A DNA stretch of 64,000 nt, taken from assembly GCF_024171695.1 (NCBI RefSeq), contig NZ_JAMTCF010000019.1, forward strand, positions 62,001-126,000, read 5' to 3'. Within the stretch, counting starts at the first letter, position 1. Every line of letters starts with the position of its first letter. The notes under the pieces are model-generated. The model made no database searches. It was not told where the DNA came from and saw nothing but the letters and a program-made list of their open reading frames with translations. The translations under genes were made by a program, and so were the position numbers. This document shows, piece after piece, positions 44,267-51,683 of this stretch. The stretch comes from Actinosynnema pretiosum. Lineage in GTDB: Bacteria > Actinomycetota > Actinomycetes > Mycobacteriales > Pseudonocardiaceae.

Positions 44267-45403
44267 TTACTTCTCGGCGAAGAACTCGATCTCGGAGATC
44301 GCGACGTCGTTGCCCGACAGCGACCGGTGCAGCCCGGTCACGTGCACCTCGACGCGCTCGGCGCCCTCGCTGCCCGCGAGCGCGACCTCCTGCGGGTCGG
44401 GGGTGTCGGCGAGGTCGACGTCGTGGGTCCTGCCGGTGGAGTAGACGAGGTGCAGGCGCTGCGGGCGGTGCGCGGACTGGAAGTCGGCGCCGATGCCCGC
44501 GCGCACGATCGCCTTGGTGAGGTCGACCTGCTTGCCGAAGTCCAGGACCAGCGCGGGCTGCGGGTCGGCGGGGGCGGCCCAGTGCGTGTTCGAGGCGTTG
44601 TCGGCGACCAGCGCGGCCGGGTGGTCGGGCAGCTCGGCGGTGGCGCTGACGGCGGTGGGGCGCACCGGTTCGAGCTTCGCGTCGAACACGCCGCGCACGT
44701 CCTCGACGGTCCCGGTGACGGCGCCGTTGACGGACGAGCGGAACGGGGCGACCAGCCCGTACAGGGCGCCGAACAGCAGGACCGCGACCAGCAGCACGAG
44801 CTGCGCGGCCCGGCCGACGCCCTTGCGGACCGAGCCGCTGCGGCGGGCCCGGTTGCGGGTGCCCGCCGCGACGGTCTTGTCCTTGCGGGGGAACAGCTTG
44901 CGCCACCAGGTGGTGTCGACGACCGTCGCGGCGGCCAGCGAGTCGCCGCAGGTGGCGCAGAAGTTGCGGGTGGGCGGGTTGCTGTCGCCGCAGCGCCCGC
45001 AGATCAGGTCGCCGGGCTGGGCCTGGCGGCGCTCGGTGAGCTTGGGCTGCGGGCGGGCGGGCGCGGGCTGCTGGGCGCCGGGCTGGACCGCCGAGGGCTG
45101 GACGGCGGTGGGCTGGACGGCGGTCGGTCGGGCCGGGGCCGGTTGGGCGGCACCCGGTTGGGCGGCCGGGACCGGAGGCTGGGGTTCCGGCGCCGCGACC
45201 ACCGGTGGCACGACCGGCTGCGCGGTCGTGGGCTGCCCGGCGGGCCCGGCGGACCCAGCGGGCCCCGACTGCTGCGCCGCGCCACCGGCCTGCCCCTGCG
45301 CCGCCCCAACGGTTTCCTTCTCCCACTCCAGGAAAGTCCCGCAGGCGCCGCAGAACTCGGCCCCGCCGGTGTTGTGCTCCCCGCACTGCGCGCAGACGAT
45401 CAC
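44267..45403 (-). CDS. Zinc-ribbon/TM/discoidin-like membrane protein (CisA candidate)
   Basis: 378 residues from ATG 45403, overlapping the tail protein I stop (ATGA). An N-terminal zinc ribbon uses Cys 4, 7, 18 and 21; a second is near residues 133-155 (CGRCGDSNPPTRNFCATCG). The linker is Pro/Ala/Gln-rich. One transmembrane helix lies at about 198-220 (AAQLVLLVAVLLFGALYGLV). The C-terminal part resembles a discoidin/galactose-binding fold (ASNTHWAAPADPQPALVLDF). Topology: zinc ribbons inside, sugar-binding-like domain outside. Streptomyces CIS loci have a membrane protein, CisA, needed for firing and cell death; this is the best equivalent here by position and topology (inference). Confidence 0.7.
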   Translation of the reverse strand: MIVCAQCGEHNTGGAEFCGACGTFLEWEKETVGAAQGQAGGAAQQSGPAGSAGPAGQPTTAQPVVPPVVAAPEPQPPVPAAQPGAAQPAPARPTAVQPTAVQPSAVQPGAQQPAPARPQPKLTERRQAQPGDLICGRCGDSNPPTRNFCATCGDSLAAATVVDTTWWRKLFPRKDKTVAAGTRNRARRSGSVRKGVGRAAQLVLLVAVLLFGALYGLVAPFRSSVNGAVTGTVEDVRGVFDAKLEPVRPTAVSATAELPDHPAALVADNASNTHWAAPADPQPALVLDFGKQVDLTKAIVRAGIGADFQSAHRPQRLHLVYSTGRTHDVDLADTPDPQEVALAGSEGAERVEVHVTGLHRSLSGNDVAISEIEFFAEK

Positions 45404-45939
45404 TGCCCCACCACTTCCACTTCGACCGCGACGTGCGCGGGGACCGCCCCCGCCACGGCCGAGGCCAGTCGGGTCCGGTCGACGGATTCGGGATCGGCCA
45501 CCCGCACCACGACCCGGACCGAGGGCGGTCCGGTCTCGGGCAGGGGCTGGCCGGGTTGGTCGGTCGAGGTGCAGGCGCCGCTGTCGACGACCTCCACCTC
45601 ACCGCCGGAGAGCAGCCGGACGTGCTCGGCGAGGCCGCGCCGGGTGCCGCGCCAGCGGTGCAGCCGCACCGCCGACGCGATCAGCTCCCGGCGCTGCGCG
45701 GGCGTCCACCCCTCGCCGACGTCCAGCGCGACCCAGTGCGCCAGCAGGTCGAGGAAGTCCTCGGGCGCGGTGCGCGGGTCGAGGTAGGCGGCGAAGCCGT
45801 CCAGGGCGGTGAACACCGGGGTGAGCACCTCGTCGAGCGCCTCGGTGAACCGCTGGGTGAAGCCGTCCTCGGTGTAGACGGCGGGGAGGCGCTCGCCCAG
45901 CGGGTGCGGGCTGGGCAGGGTGAGCGTGCCGAGCCTCAT
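45400..45939 (-). CDS. Phage tail protein I / Afp12-like baseplate component
   Basis: 179 residues from ATG 45939 (MRLGTLTLPSPHPLGERLPA), overlapping the baseplate J stop as ATGA. N-terminal block EDGFTQRFTEALDEVLTPVF and APEDFLDLLAHWVALDVGE are typical of phage tail protein I. The C-terminal half is a short beta domain. It forms the baseplate wedge with the baseplate J protein. eCIS Afp12 proteins are often far longer and carry the fibre attachment; the short form agrees with the lack of a fibre gene. Confidence 0.82.
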   Translation of the reverse strand: MRLGTLTLPSPHPLGERLPAVYTEDGFTQRFTEALDEVLTPVFTALDGFAAYLDPRTAPEDFLDLLAHWVALDVGEGWTPAQRRELIASAVRLHRWRGTRRGLAEHVRLLSGGEVEVVDSGACTSTDQPGQPLPETGPPSVRVVVRVADPESVDRTRLASAVAGAVPAHVAVEVEVVGQ

Positions 45940-47870
45940 CGCGCCACCCGCACCTGGTGGCCGTAGGAGAACGCGAGTCCGTTGGGCGGCAGGTCGAGGC
46001 GCGGGACGGCGGTGCCGCGCTCGCCGGTGACCGGGTTCGCGCCGAACAGCCGGATGTCCTCGACCAGCTCCACGCCGTGGAGTCGTTGCAGCACCGCGAA
46101 GACCTCGCCGGACTGGACGGGCCTGCCGAACGGCCAGCCGCCGCCGTCCGGTCCGCCGCTGATGGGGTTGAAGTAGTCGTAGAGGGCCTGCACGGCGCGG
46201 GCGCGCAGCACGTCCTCCGGGGTCCCGGCGCGGGCGCGCAGCTGCGCGACGACCGTGACGCCCTGGTAGAACGGCGGTTCGACGGAGACGCGGGCGCCGA
46301 CGCAGCGGCGCTCGTCCAGGAACCGCTCGATGCGGCCCCGCACCTCGGCGTCCGGTTGCAGCGCGGCGAAGTCCGCGCCCTCGTCGGCGGGCACGGCGGG
46401 CACCACGAGCACCCGCACGGCGTCCGACCCGGCCCCGGCGGGCACGCAGCGCACGCGCGCGATCTCGGGCGCGGCCTCGCGGGTGAGCAGCTCGTAGTCC
46501 TCGGCGGTGACCGCCCGGTCGCGGGTGCGCAGCAGCAGCGGTCCGCGCTGGGCGGCGTCGGTGACGCTCTCCCCCGCGACGCCCCCGGCGGCGGGCCTGC
46601 GGTTGGTGGCGGAGCTGACGAACGGCACCGGGTCGCGCTGCACGCGCAGCATCCCGCGCGCGACGTTGCCGCGCGGGCCGCCGCCGGTGCGGTACTCGGG
46701 GACCCGGATCGCGGCGGACTTCGCGGGCACGGCGCCGTGGTTGCGCACCGAGCCGTCCGGTTGCCGCACCGCCGGTCCGAAGATCAGCTCGCCGCCGACG
46801 CGGTCGAGCACGACGTGCCGGTCGGCGGGGCCGGACTCGGCGAACGAGCGCACCTCGTGCCAGTCCTGCCAGCCGTCGGCGGTGGCGACCTGCACGCGCA
46901 GGACCGCGTCACCGGCGACGACGGGGGTGCGGGCGAGCTGGAACCGCTGGCCGGGAACGCCTTCCGAGACGCCGACGACCTCGCCGGTGACGACGTCGGC
47001 GTGGGTGGCGGCGGTGGTGCCGCCGATGGTGGCGGCGGTGGCGGACAGCAGCTTCGGGGAGCGGTGGTAGAAGGGCAGTTCCGGTTCGGGGCGCACGGCC
47101 CGGCAGCGCAGCCAGCCCGCCCGCTGGCGGGCGATCACGGAGGCGGTGTGGCCGGTCGGGACGTGCAGGACGACGTCACCGGGCTGGTTGAAGCCGCCGG
47201 TGGTGTCCCGCTCGACCTCGGCCGGGACCCAGTTCTCGCCGTCCCACGCCTCCCAGCGCCACGGCGGGAAGCGCGGGTCGACGCCCCTGCCCTCGGCGCG
47301 GCACTCCAGGCGCAGCAGCACGGCGCAGCCGGGGACGGCGTCGGTGAGGCCGAACAGCACGGCGTCGCCCTCGGCGGGCTCGGGCCCGAACACCTCGGGG
47401 TCCTTGCCGTCGCGCAGGTCGTCGGTGCGGTCGACCGGGGGCGCGTCGGCGGCGGAGGTGGCCAGGGCGCCGAGGGTGGCGGGCACGACGACCAGGTCGC
47501 GGTCGACGGTGAACACCACCGGTTCCTCGATCTCGGTGCGCTCGGTGGCGACCTGGGACCCGGCCGGGACGACCACGGGGGTCTCGCGCGGCGCGGACAG
47601 CCAGAAGGTGACGTCGGCGCGGGCGGCGGTGGGCGGGAACAGGGTGACGCCGATGAGGTCGAGGAACCGCAGGTAGTGCAGGTCGGGGACGCGGTTGAGC
47701 CGGTAGAGCAGCTCGTCGGTCATGTGCGCGAACGCCTCGATGAGCGTGACGCCGGGGTCGGACACGTTGTGGTCCGTCCACTCCGGGCAGTGCTGCTGGA
47801 CGCGGCGCTTGGCCTCGTCGACCAGGTCCTGGAAGCGGCGGTCGTCCAGGTTGGGGCTGGGCAGCGGCAT
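45936..47870 (-). CDS. Baseplate J-like wedge protein (Afp11)
   Basis: 644 residues from ATG 47870; the start overlaps the gp25 stop (TGATG). N-terminal DDRRFQDLVDEAKRRVQQHC and TLIEAFAHMTDELLYRLNRV are characteristic of Afp11/GpJ family wedge proteins. A domain inserted at about 200-320 is Trp-rich. The C-terminal third has EDYELLTREAAPEIARVRCV and the terminal ALYDYFNPISGG-like block. Builds the iris-like ring of the baseplate with gp25 and tail protein I. Confidence 0.88.
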   Translation of the reverse strand: MPLPSPNLDDRRFQDLVDEAKRRVQQHCPEWTDHNVSDPGVTLIEAFAHMTDELLYRLNRVPDLHYLRFLDLIGVTLFPPTAARADVTFWLSAPRETPVVVPAGSQVATERTEIEEPVVFTVDRDLVVVPATLGALATSAADAPPVDRTDDLRDGKDPEVFGPEPAEGDAVLFGLTDAVPGCAVLLRLECRAEGRGVDPRFPPWRWEAWDGENWVPAEVERDTTGGFNQPGDVVLHVPTGHTASVIARQRAGWLRCRAVRPEPELPFYHRSPKLLSATAATIGGTTAATHADVVTGEVVGVSEGVPGQRFQLARTPVVAGDAVLRVQVATADGWQDWHEVRSFAESGPADRHVVLDRVGGELIFGPAVRQPDGSVRNHGAVPAKSAAIRVPEYRTGGGPRGNVARGMLRVQRDPVPFVSSATNRRPAAGGVAGESVTDAAQRGPLLLRTRDRAVTAEDYELLTREAAPEIARVRCVPAGAGSDAVRVLVVPAVPADEGADFAALQPDAEVRGRIERFLDERRCVGARVSVEPPFYQGVTVVAQLRARAGTPEDVLRARAVQALYDYFNPISGGPDGGGWPFGRPVQSGEVFAVLQRLHGVELVEDIRLFGANPVTGERGTAVPRLDLPPNGLAFSYGHQVRVAR

Positions 47871-48277
47871 CAGGCACCGTCCTCGGCGTCGTGGGGCGGG
47901 ATGACGTAGAACGGGAAGACCAGGTTGCGCGGGTCGTTGGTGCCGCGCGGGGTGTAGCGGATGTCGATGAGCAGGGTTCCGCTGCCCACCTCGTCGAAGC
48001 TCACCGAGACGTCCTCCAGGGTGATGCGGGGTTCCCAGCGCTCCAGGGCGGTGCGGACCTCGTAGGCGATGCGCCCGGCGGTGGCCGAGTCGGCGGGGGC
48101 GAACACCAGGTCGTGGATGGCGCAGCCGAACTCGGGGCGCATGGGGCGCTCGCCGGGGGCGGTGGCCAGGATGAGGCGGATGCTCTCGACCAGCTCGCGG
48201 GAGCCGCCGACCAGCGCGACGGAGCCGGTGGCGTCGGTGTGCACGGGGAAGGCGAGCCCCCGGCCGATGAAGTCCAC
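47870..48277 (-). CDS. gp25-like baseplate lysozyme-fold protein (Afp9)
   Basis: 135 residues from GTG 48277, 2 bp after PAAR. GPW_gp25 family signature: LVESIRLILATAPGERPMRP, EFGCAIHDLVFAPADSATAG, and RWEPRITLEDVSV. It nucleates sheath polymerisation at the baseplate; the family has no lysozyme activity despite its name. Confidence 0.93.
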   Translation of the reverse strand: MDFIGRGLAFPVHTDATGSVALVGGSRELVESIRLILATAPGERPMRPEFGCAIHDLVFAPADSATAGRIAYEVRTALERWEPRITLEDVSVSFDEVGSGTLLIDIRYTPRGTNDPRNLVFPFYVIPPHDAEDGA

Positions 48278-48279
48278 GG

Positions 48280-48561
48280 TCAGCCTCCGATCATGACGGT
48301 GGGGCAGCCCATGACGATGGGCGCGCCGCAGGAGGCCAGGTCGCCGAGGCGGGCGGCGGGCTTGCCGCCGAGGAGCACGGTGGGGCAGCCGGGCGGCAGG
48401 ATGGGCGTCGGCGGGTGCGGTGGCACGCCGGGGAAGGCGCAGGTGTGCAGCCCGCCGACGGTGGCCGCGGGCACCCCGCCGATCAGCACCGTGGGCACGC
48501 CGGGCGGCGCGACGGCGCCGGGGTGACCGGTCGGGTCCCCGACCCTGGCCGCTGGTGGCAT
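48280..48561 (-). CDS. PAAR-domain spike tip (Afp10)
   Basis: 93 residues from ATG 48561 (MPPAARVGDPTGHPG). Pro/Gly-rich PAAR protein with GVPTVLIGGVPAATVGGLHT, CPTVLLGGKPAARLGDLASC, and a last strand CPTVMIGG. His/Cys residues typically bind Zn at the tip. It caps the VgrG-like spike. No effector extension, so toxin delivery via the PAAR is unlikely. Confidence 0.93.
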   Translation of the reverse strand: MPPAARVGDPTGHPGAVAPPGVPTVLIGGVPAATVGGLHTCAFPGVPPHPPTPILPPGCPTVLLGGKPAARLGDLASCGAPIVMGCPTVMIGG

Positions 48562-48621
48562 GACCTTCTCCCGCTCTCTGCTGGTCGGTTCTCTGCTGGT
48601 GTCTCTGCTGGCCGGGCGCTG

Positions 48622-50430
48622 CTAGTTGATCTTGACGAGGCCGCCGCGCACGGTGACCACACCGCTCGCGGTCAGCTCGGCCTGGCCCTGCGCGGCGACG
48701 GACACGGAAGCGCCCTCGACCTTCACGCCGGAGGTGCCCGCGAGCTTCATCGACGCCTTGGCCTCGACGGCGACGTCGGTCGCGGAGGTCGCGGTGATCT
48801 TCTGGCCCTTGAGCTCCAGCGGCCCCTTGCCCGCGTCGATGCTGACGCCGTTGGCCGCCTTCACCACCACGGTCTTGTCGCTGGTGATCTCGACCGTCTG
48901 CTTCTTCTGGTCGATGCGGACGGCGAACTTCCCGTCACCGCTGGAGATCAGGATTCCGTCGGTCTCGACGAACTCGACCTTGTGGCCCTCGCGGGAGACG
49001 AACCCGCGCGCGGCGATCGCGCCGGACCCGCCGTCCACCGGTTCCACGCTCAGCTTCGGCGGCACGTCCTTCGGGTTGTGCAGCCCGCCGAGCACGTACG
49101 GCGAGTCGAACGAGCCGTGCTCGAAGCCGACCAGTACCTCGTCGCCGACCTCGGGCACCACCAGCGAGCCCCGCCCCTTGCCCGCGCCCTGCTGGAGCAC
49201 GCGCGCCCAGCCGGAGGTGAAGTCGGGCGCCAGCCACGGGAAGGTCAGCTTGACCCGGCCGAGCTTCGCCGGGTCCTTGACGTCGCTGACGACGGCGGGC
49301 ACCAGGTCGCCGCGCGCGGCCGTGGCGGGGCCGTTGGCCAGCCCGTACAGCGAGCGCTCCTGGCGGCCGGAGACGGTGAACTCGGTGGTGTAGCCGTTGC
49401 CGGAGAACAGGTGCCTGGCGCTGGTGAGCGTGTACTTGCCCGCGAACTGCTCGCCGACGTTGACCAGCGCGACGGCGGAACCCGCGCGCAGCTTGGGATT
49501 GCCCCGCGCGACCCCGCTCAGCTCCACGCACGCGCCGCCGAGCTGGGCGGCCAGCGCCTCGGCGACGGCCTTCACCTCGGGCTGGGTGCGGTTGGCCACC
49601 GACGCCAGGAACGGCGCGGCGCCGAACTTCCTGGCCAGCTTCGCCGGGTCGGCCTCGTCGGCCTGGGTGCCCGGCGTGGTGGGCGTGGCGGTCGCGGTGA
49701 CCTTCTCCTTGGCCTCCGGGTTCCAGCCGCCCACCACGACCTCCGGCACCTGCTCGGCGGAGGTGACGGAGGCGCGCAGCGACAGCAGCGAGCGGTGCAT
49801 CTCCAGCGCGAACGGGTTCGTGGTCGACTTGGCGCCGCTGCCCGGCGCGGAGCTGGGCTTGTCCGGCAGCCGGAAGTCGACCTTGCCGTCGGTGACGGCG
49901 ATCTGCGCGCCGACGTCGGTGGCCAGGCGGGAGAGGAACTCCCAGTCGCTCACGCCCTCCTGGCTGATCTGCGTCTCGGCCTTGCCGCCGAACCCGGAGA
50001 CGGAGTCGATCCGGCCGGGCGCGAGGCTCGCGCGCTGCACCACCTTGCGCACCACGTCGCCGACCGTCATGCCGGGGTAGGCGGCGACCCTGCGGCCCCG
50101 GAACAGCCGGTGCGTGACGGCGTAGCCGCGCACCTCGGTGAACGTGCCGCCCGCGTCGAGCTCGACGCCGATCGCGGTCACCTCGCCCGCCATCAGCTGC
50201 TCGGGCGCGCCCGGCTCGCTGGTCTGGACCTTGAGCACGACCTTGGCGCCGACGGTGAACTTCCCCTTGCCCAGCACCACGTGGCCGGGGTCGCGGAAGC
50301 GCAGCACGAACACGTCGGGCAGGTTGCGGCTGGTGTCGACGTAGGCGGTGGTGAGCCAGGACTTGACGTCGGCGGGCAGCGGACCGCCCTCGACCTCGAC
50401 CACCAGCGAGTTGGCGAAGCTCTCAGCCAC
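48622..50430 (-). CDS. VgrG-like central spike (Afp8)
   Basis: 602 residues from GTG 50430, overlapping the LysM gene by 8 bp. gp27-like hub domains occupy residues 1-340 (VLRFRDPGHVVLGKGKFTVG; YPGMTVGDVVRKVVQ; VSDWEFLSRLATDVGAQIAV). An OB-fold starts at about 370 (GDLVPAVVSDVKDPAKLGRV, FTSGWARVLQQGAGKGRGSL, GDEVLVGFEHGSFDSPYVLG). The C-terminal triple beta-helix runs from about 480, with alternating short strands ending VTVRGGLVKIN. It forms the trimeric spike topped by PAAR. Confidence 0.93.
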   Translation of the reverse strand: MAESFANSLVVEVEGGPLPADVKSWLTTAYVDTSRNLPDVFVLRFRDPGHVVLGKGKFTVGAKVVLKVQTSEPGAPEQLMAGEVTAIGVELDAGGTFTEVRGYAVTHRLFRGRRVAAYPGMTVGDVVRKVVQRASLAPGRIDSVSGFGGKAETQISQEGVSDWEFLSRLATDVGAQIAVTDGKVDFRLPDKPSSAPGSGAKSTTNPFALEMHRSLLSLRASVTSAEQVPEVVVGGWNPEAKEKVTATATPTTPGTQADEADPAKLARKFGAAPFLASVANRTQPEVKAVAEALAAQLGGACVELSGVARGNPKLRAGSAVALVNVGEQFAGKYTLTSARHLFSGNGYTTEFTVSGRQERSLYGLANGPATAARGDLVPAVVSDVKDPAKLGRVKLTFPWLAPDFTSGWARVLQQGAGKGRGSLVVPEVGDEVLVGFEHGSFDSPYVLGGLHNPKDVPPKLSVEPVDGGSGAIAARGFVSREGHKVEFVETDGILISSGDGKFAVRIDQKKQTVEITSDKTVVVKAANGVSIDAGKGPLELKGQKITATSATDVAVEAKASMKLAGTSGVKVEGASVSVAAQGQAELTASGVVTVRGGLVKIN

Positions 50431-51178
50431 CGCGCACCTCCTCCAGCGCGGGCAGCAGCAGCCGGGCGCCGGGGCGCAGCCGCATCGGGTCGTCGATGTT
50501 GTTGGCCTCGGCGATCTCCCGCCACAGGTTGGGGTCGCCGTACGCCCGGTACGCCAGCGACTGGAGCGTGTCGCCCGCGACCAGCACGTGCGAGTCGCGG
50601 GCGGCCAGCGCGCCCGAGGTGGGGTTCTGGCCGCCCAGCTCGCCGGAGATCTCCTCCAGGCTGACCGTGCACACCGCGCGCACCGGAACGCCTGCCGGGG
50701 TGAACAGGGTGTACTTGGCGGCGACGCTGGCGACGAACGCCGGGAACCCGGTCATGCCGCCCCACTTGAACACCACCCACGGCGGGGAGCCCTTGCCCTG
50801 CTGGCGGCTGTCCTCGGTCGGCACGCAGCAGGCGAACAGCTGCTCCACCTTGCGCACCACGCCGTCGTCCATGTGCTCGGTGGAGTCCAGGAAGACCTCC
50901 AGGGACAGCTTCACCGGCTCGGCGCCCTTGTACTCGGGGGTGCCGGACTTCTTGTGGTTGGGCTGGAGGTCGCGCTCCCACTTGGTCGACTTGGTCAGCG
51001 ACAGCTCGCGCGGGTTGAACTGGAAGGTGATGTCGTGCAGCAGCTCGCCGGGCTTGGCGGCGCCACCGGCCTTCGGCGGCTTGTGCACGCTCAGCACGGC
51101 TTTCTGCAGGTTGCTGGGCGCGCCGTAGCTGGAGGCGGCGCCGGTTCCGGCGGAGGTGAAGGTGATCGGGGAGGCCAC
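50423..51178 (-). CDS. LysM-containing hub/spike adaptor (Afp7)
   Basis: 251 residues starting near 51178 (MASPITFTSAGTGAASSYGA). N-terminal FQFNPRELSLTKSTKWERDL is the CIS tube-initiation/hub signature. A LysM motif closes the protein (DTLQSLAYRAYGDPNLWREI then ANNIDDPMRLRPGARLLLP). In eCIS particles this links the VgrG trimer to the tube and is not a wall-binding domain in the ordinary sense. Confidence 0.9.
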   Translation of the reverse strand: MASPITFTSAGTGAASSYGAPSNLQKAVLSVHKPPKAGGAAKPGELLHDITFQFNPRELSLTKSTKWERDLQPNHKKSGTPEYKGAEPVKLSLEVFLDSTEHMDDGVVRKVEQLFACCVPTEDSRQQGKGSPPWVVFKWGGMTGFPAFVASVAAKYTLFTPAGVPVRAVCTVSLEEISGELGGQNPTSGALAARDSHVLVAGDTLQSLAYRAYGDPNLWREIAEANNIDDPMRLRPGARLLLPALEEVRGG

Positions 51179-51182
51179 CGGG

Positions 51183-51620
51183 TCACCGCACCGAGCTGAG
51201 GAAGCCGTGGTGGGCCAGTTCGAGCGTCTCGACGGCGACCTTGGGCGAGTCGAGCGAGAGCTGCGGACCGCTCCAGCGCACCGGGACGACGCCGGTGAGG
51301 GACCAGCTGGTGATGACGGAGCCCGCGAGGGTGCGGGCCTCGATGACGGCGGTCTTGCGCTTGATCCCGCCCGCCATGCCGGAGATCCACTTGAGGATCT
51401 TGGCGCTGTCCTTGGTGACCGGGCGGGAGAGCTTGACGTTGGAGTACTTGATGCGGGTGGGCAGCTGCCACACCATGCCGTTGTTGCCGCCCTCCTCGCG
51501 CTGCTCGACGGAGAACTCGACGCTCAGGCCGTCGCAGCTGTTGAACGATCCGAGGCTCTCGTCGTCGATGCGCACGACGAAGCAGACCGCCACCGCCTCA
51601 TCCAGTTCGGGCACAGCCAC
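51183..51620 (-). CDS. Second tail tube protein, gp19-like (Afp5)
   Basis: 145 residues starting at 51620 (MAVPELDEAVAVCFVVRIDD). T4 gp19-type fold with CDGLSVEFSVEQREEGGNN, VKLSRPVTKDSAKILKWISG and ITSWSLTGVVPVRWSGPQLS. It is divergent from the main tube protein and sits next to the hub genes, so it is probably the tube-initiator ring. Confidence 0.9.
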   Translation of the reverse strand: MAVPELDEAVAVCFVVRIDDESLGSFNSCDGLSVEFSVEQREEGGNNGMVWQLPTRIKYSNVKLSRPVTKDSAKILKWISGMAGGIKRKTAVIEARTLAGSVITSWSLTGVVPVRWSGPQLSLDSPKVAVETLELAHHGFLSSVR

Positions 51621-51683
51621 TCCCTCGGTCGGGCGCTCTCGCGCGGTTCACGCTGGTGGTTCGCGGTTCGGGTGGGGCGGTCG

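Noticed and set aside
40573-44520. 1315-residue plus-strand ORF across the VWA gene
   Set aside because: It is antisense to the well-supported VWA/TolB and 446-residue genes and has no recognisable domains.
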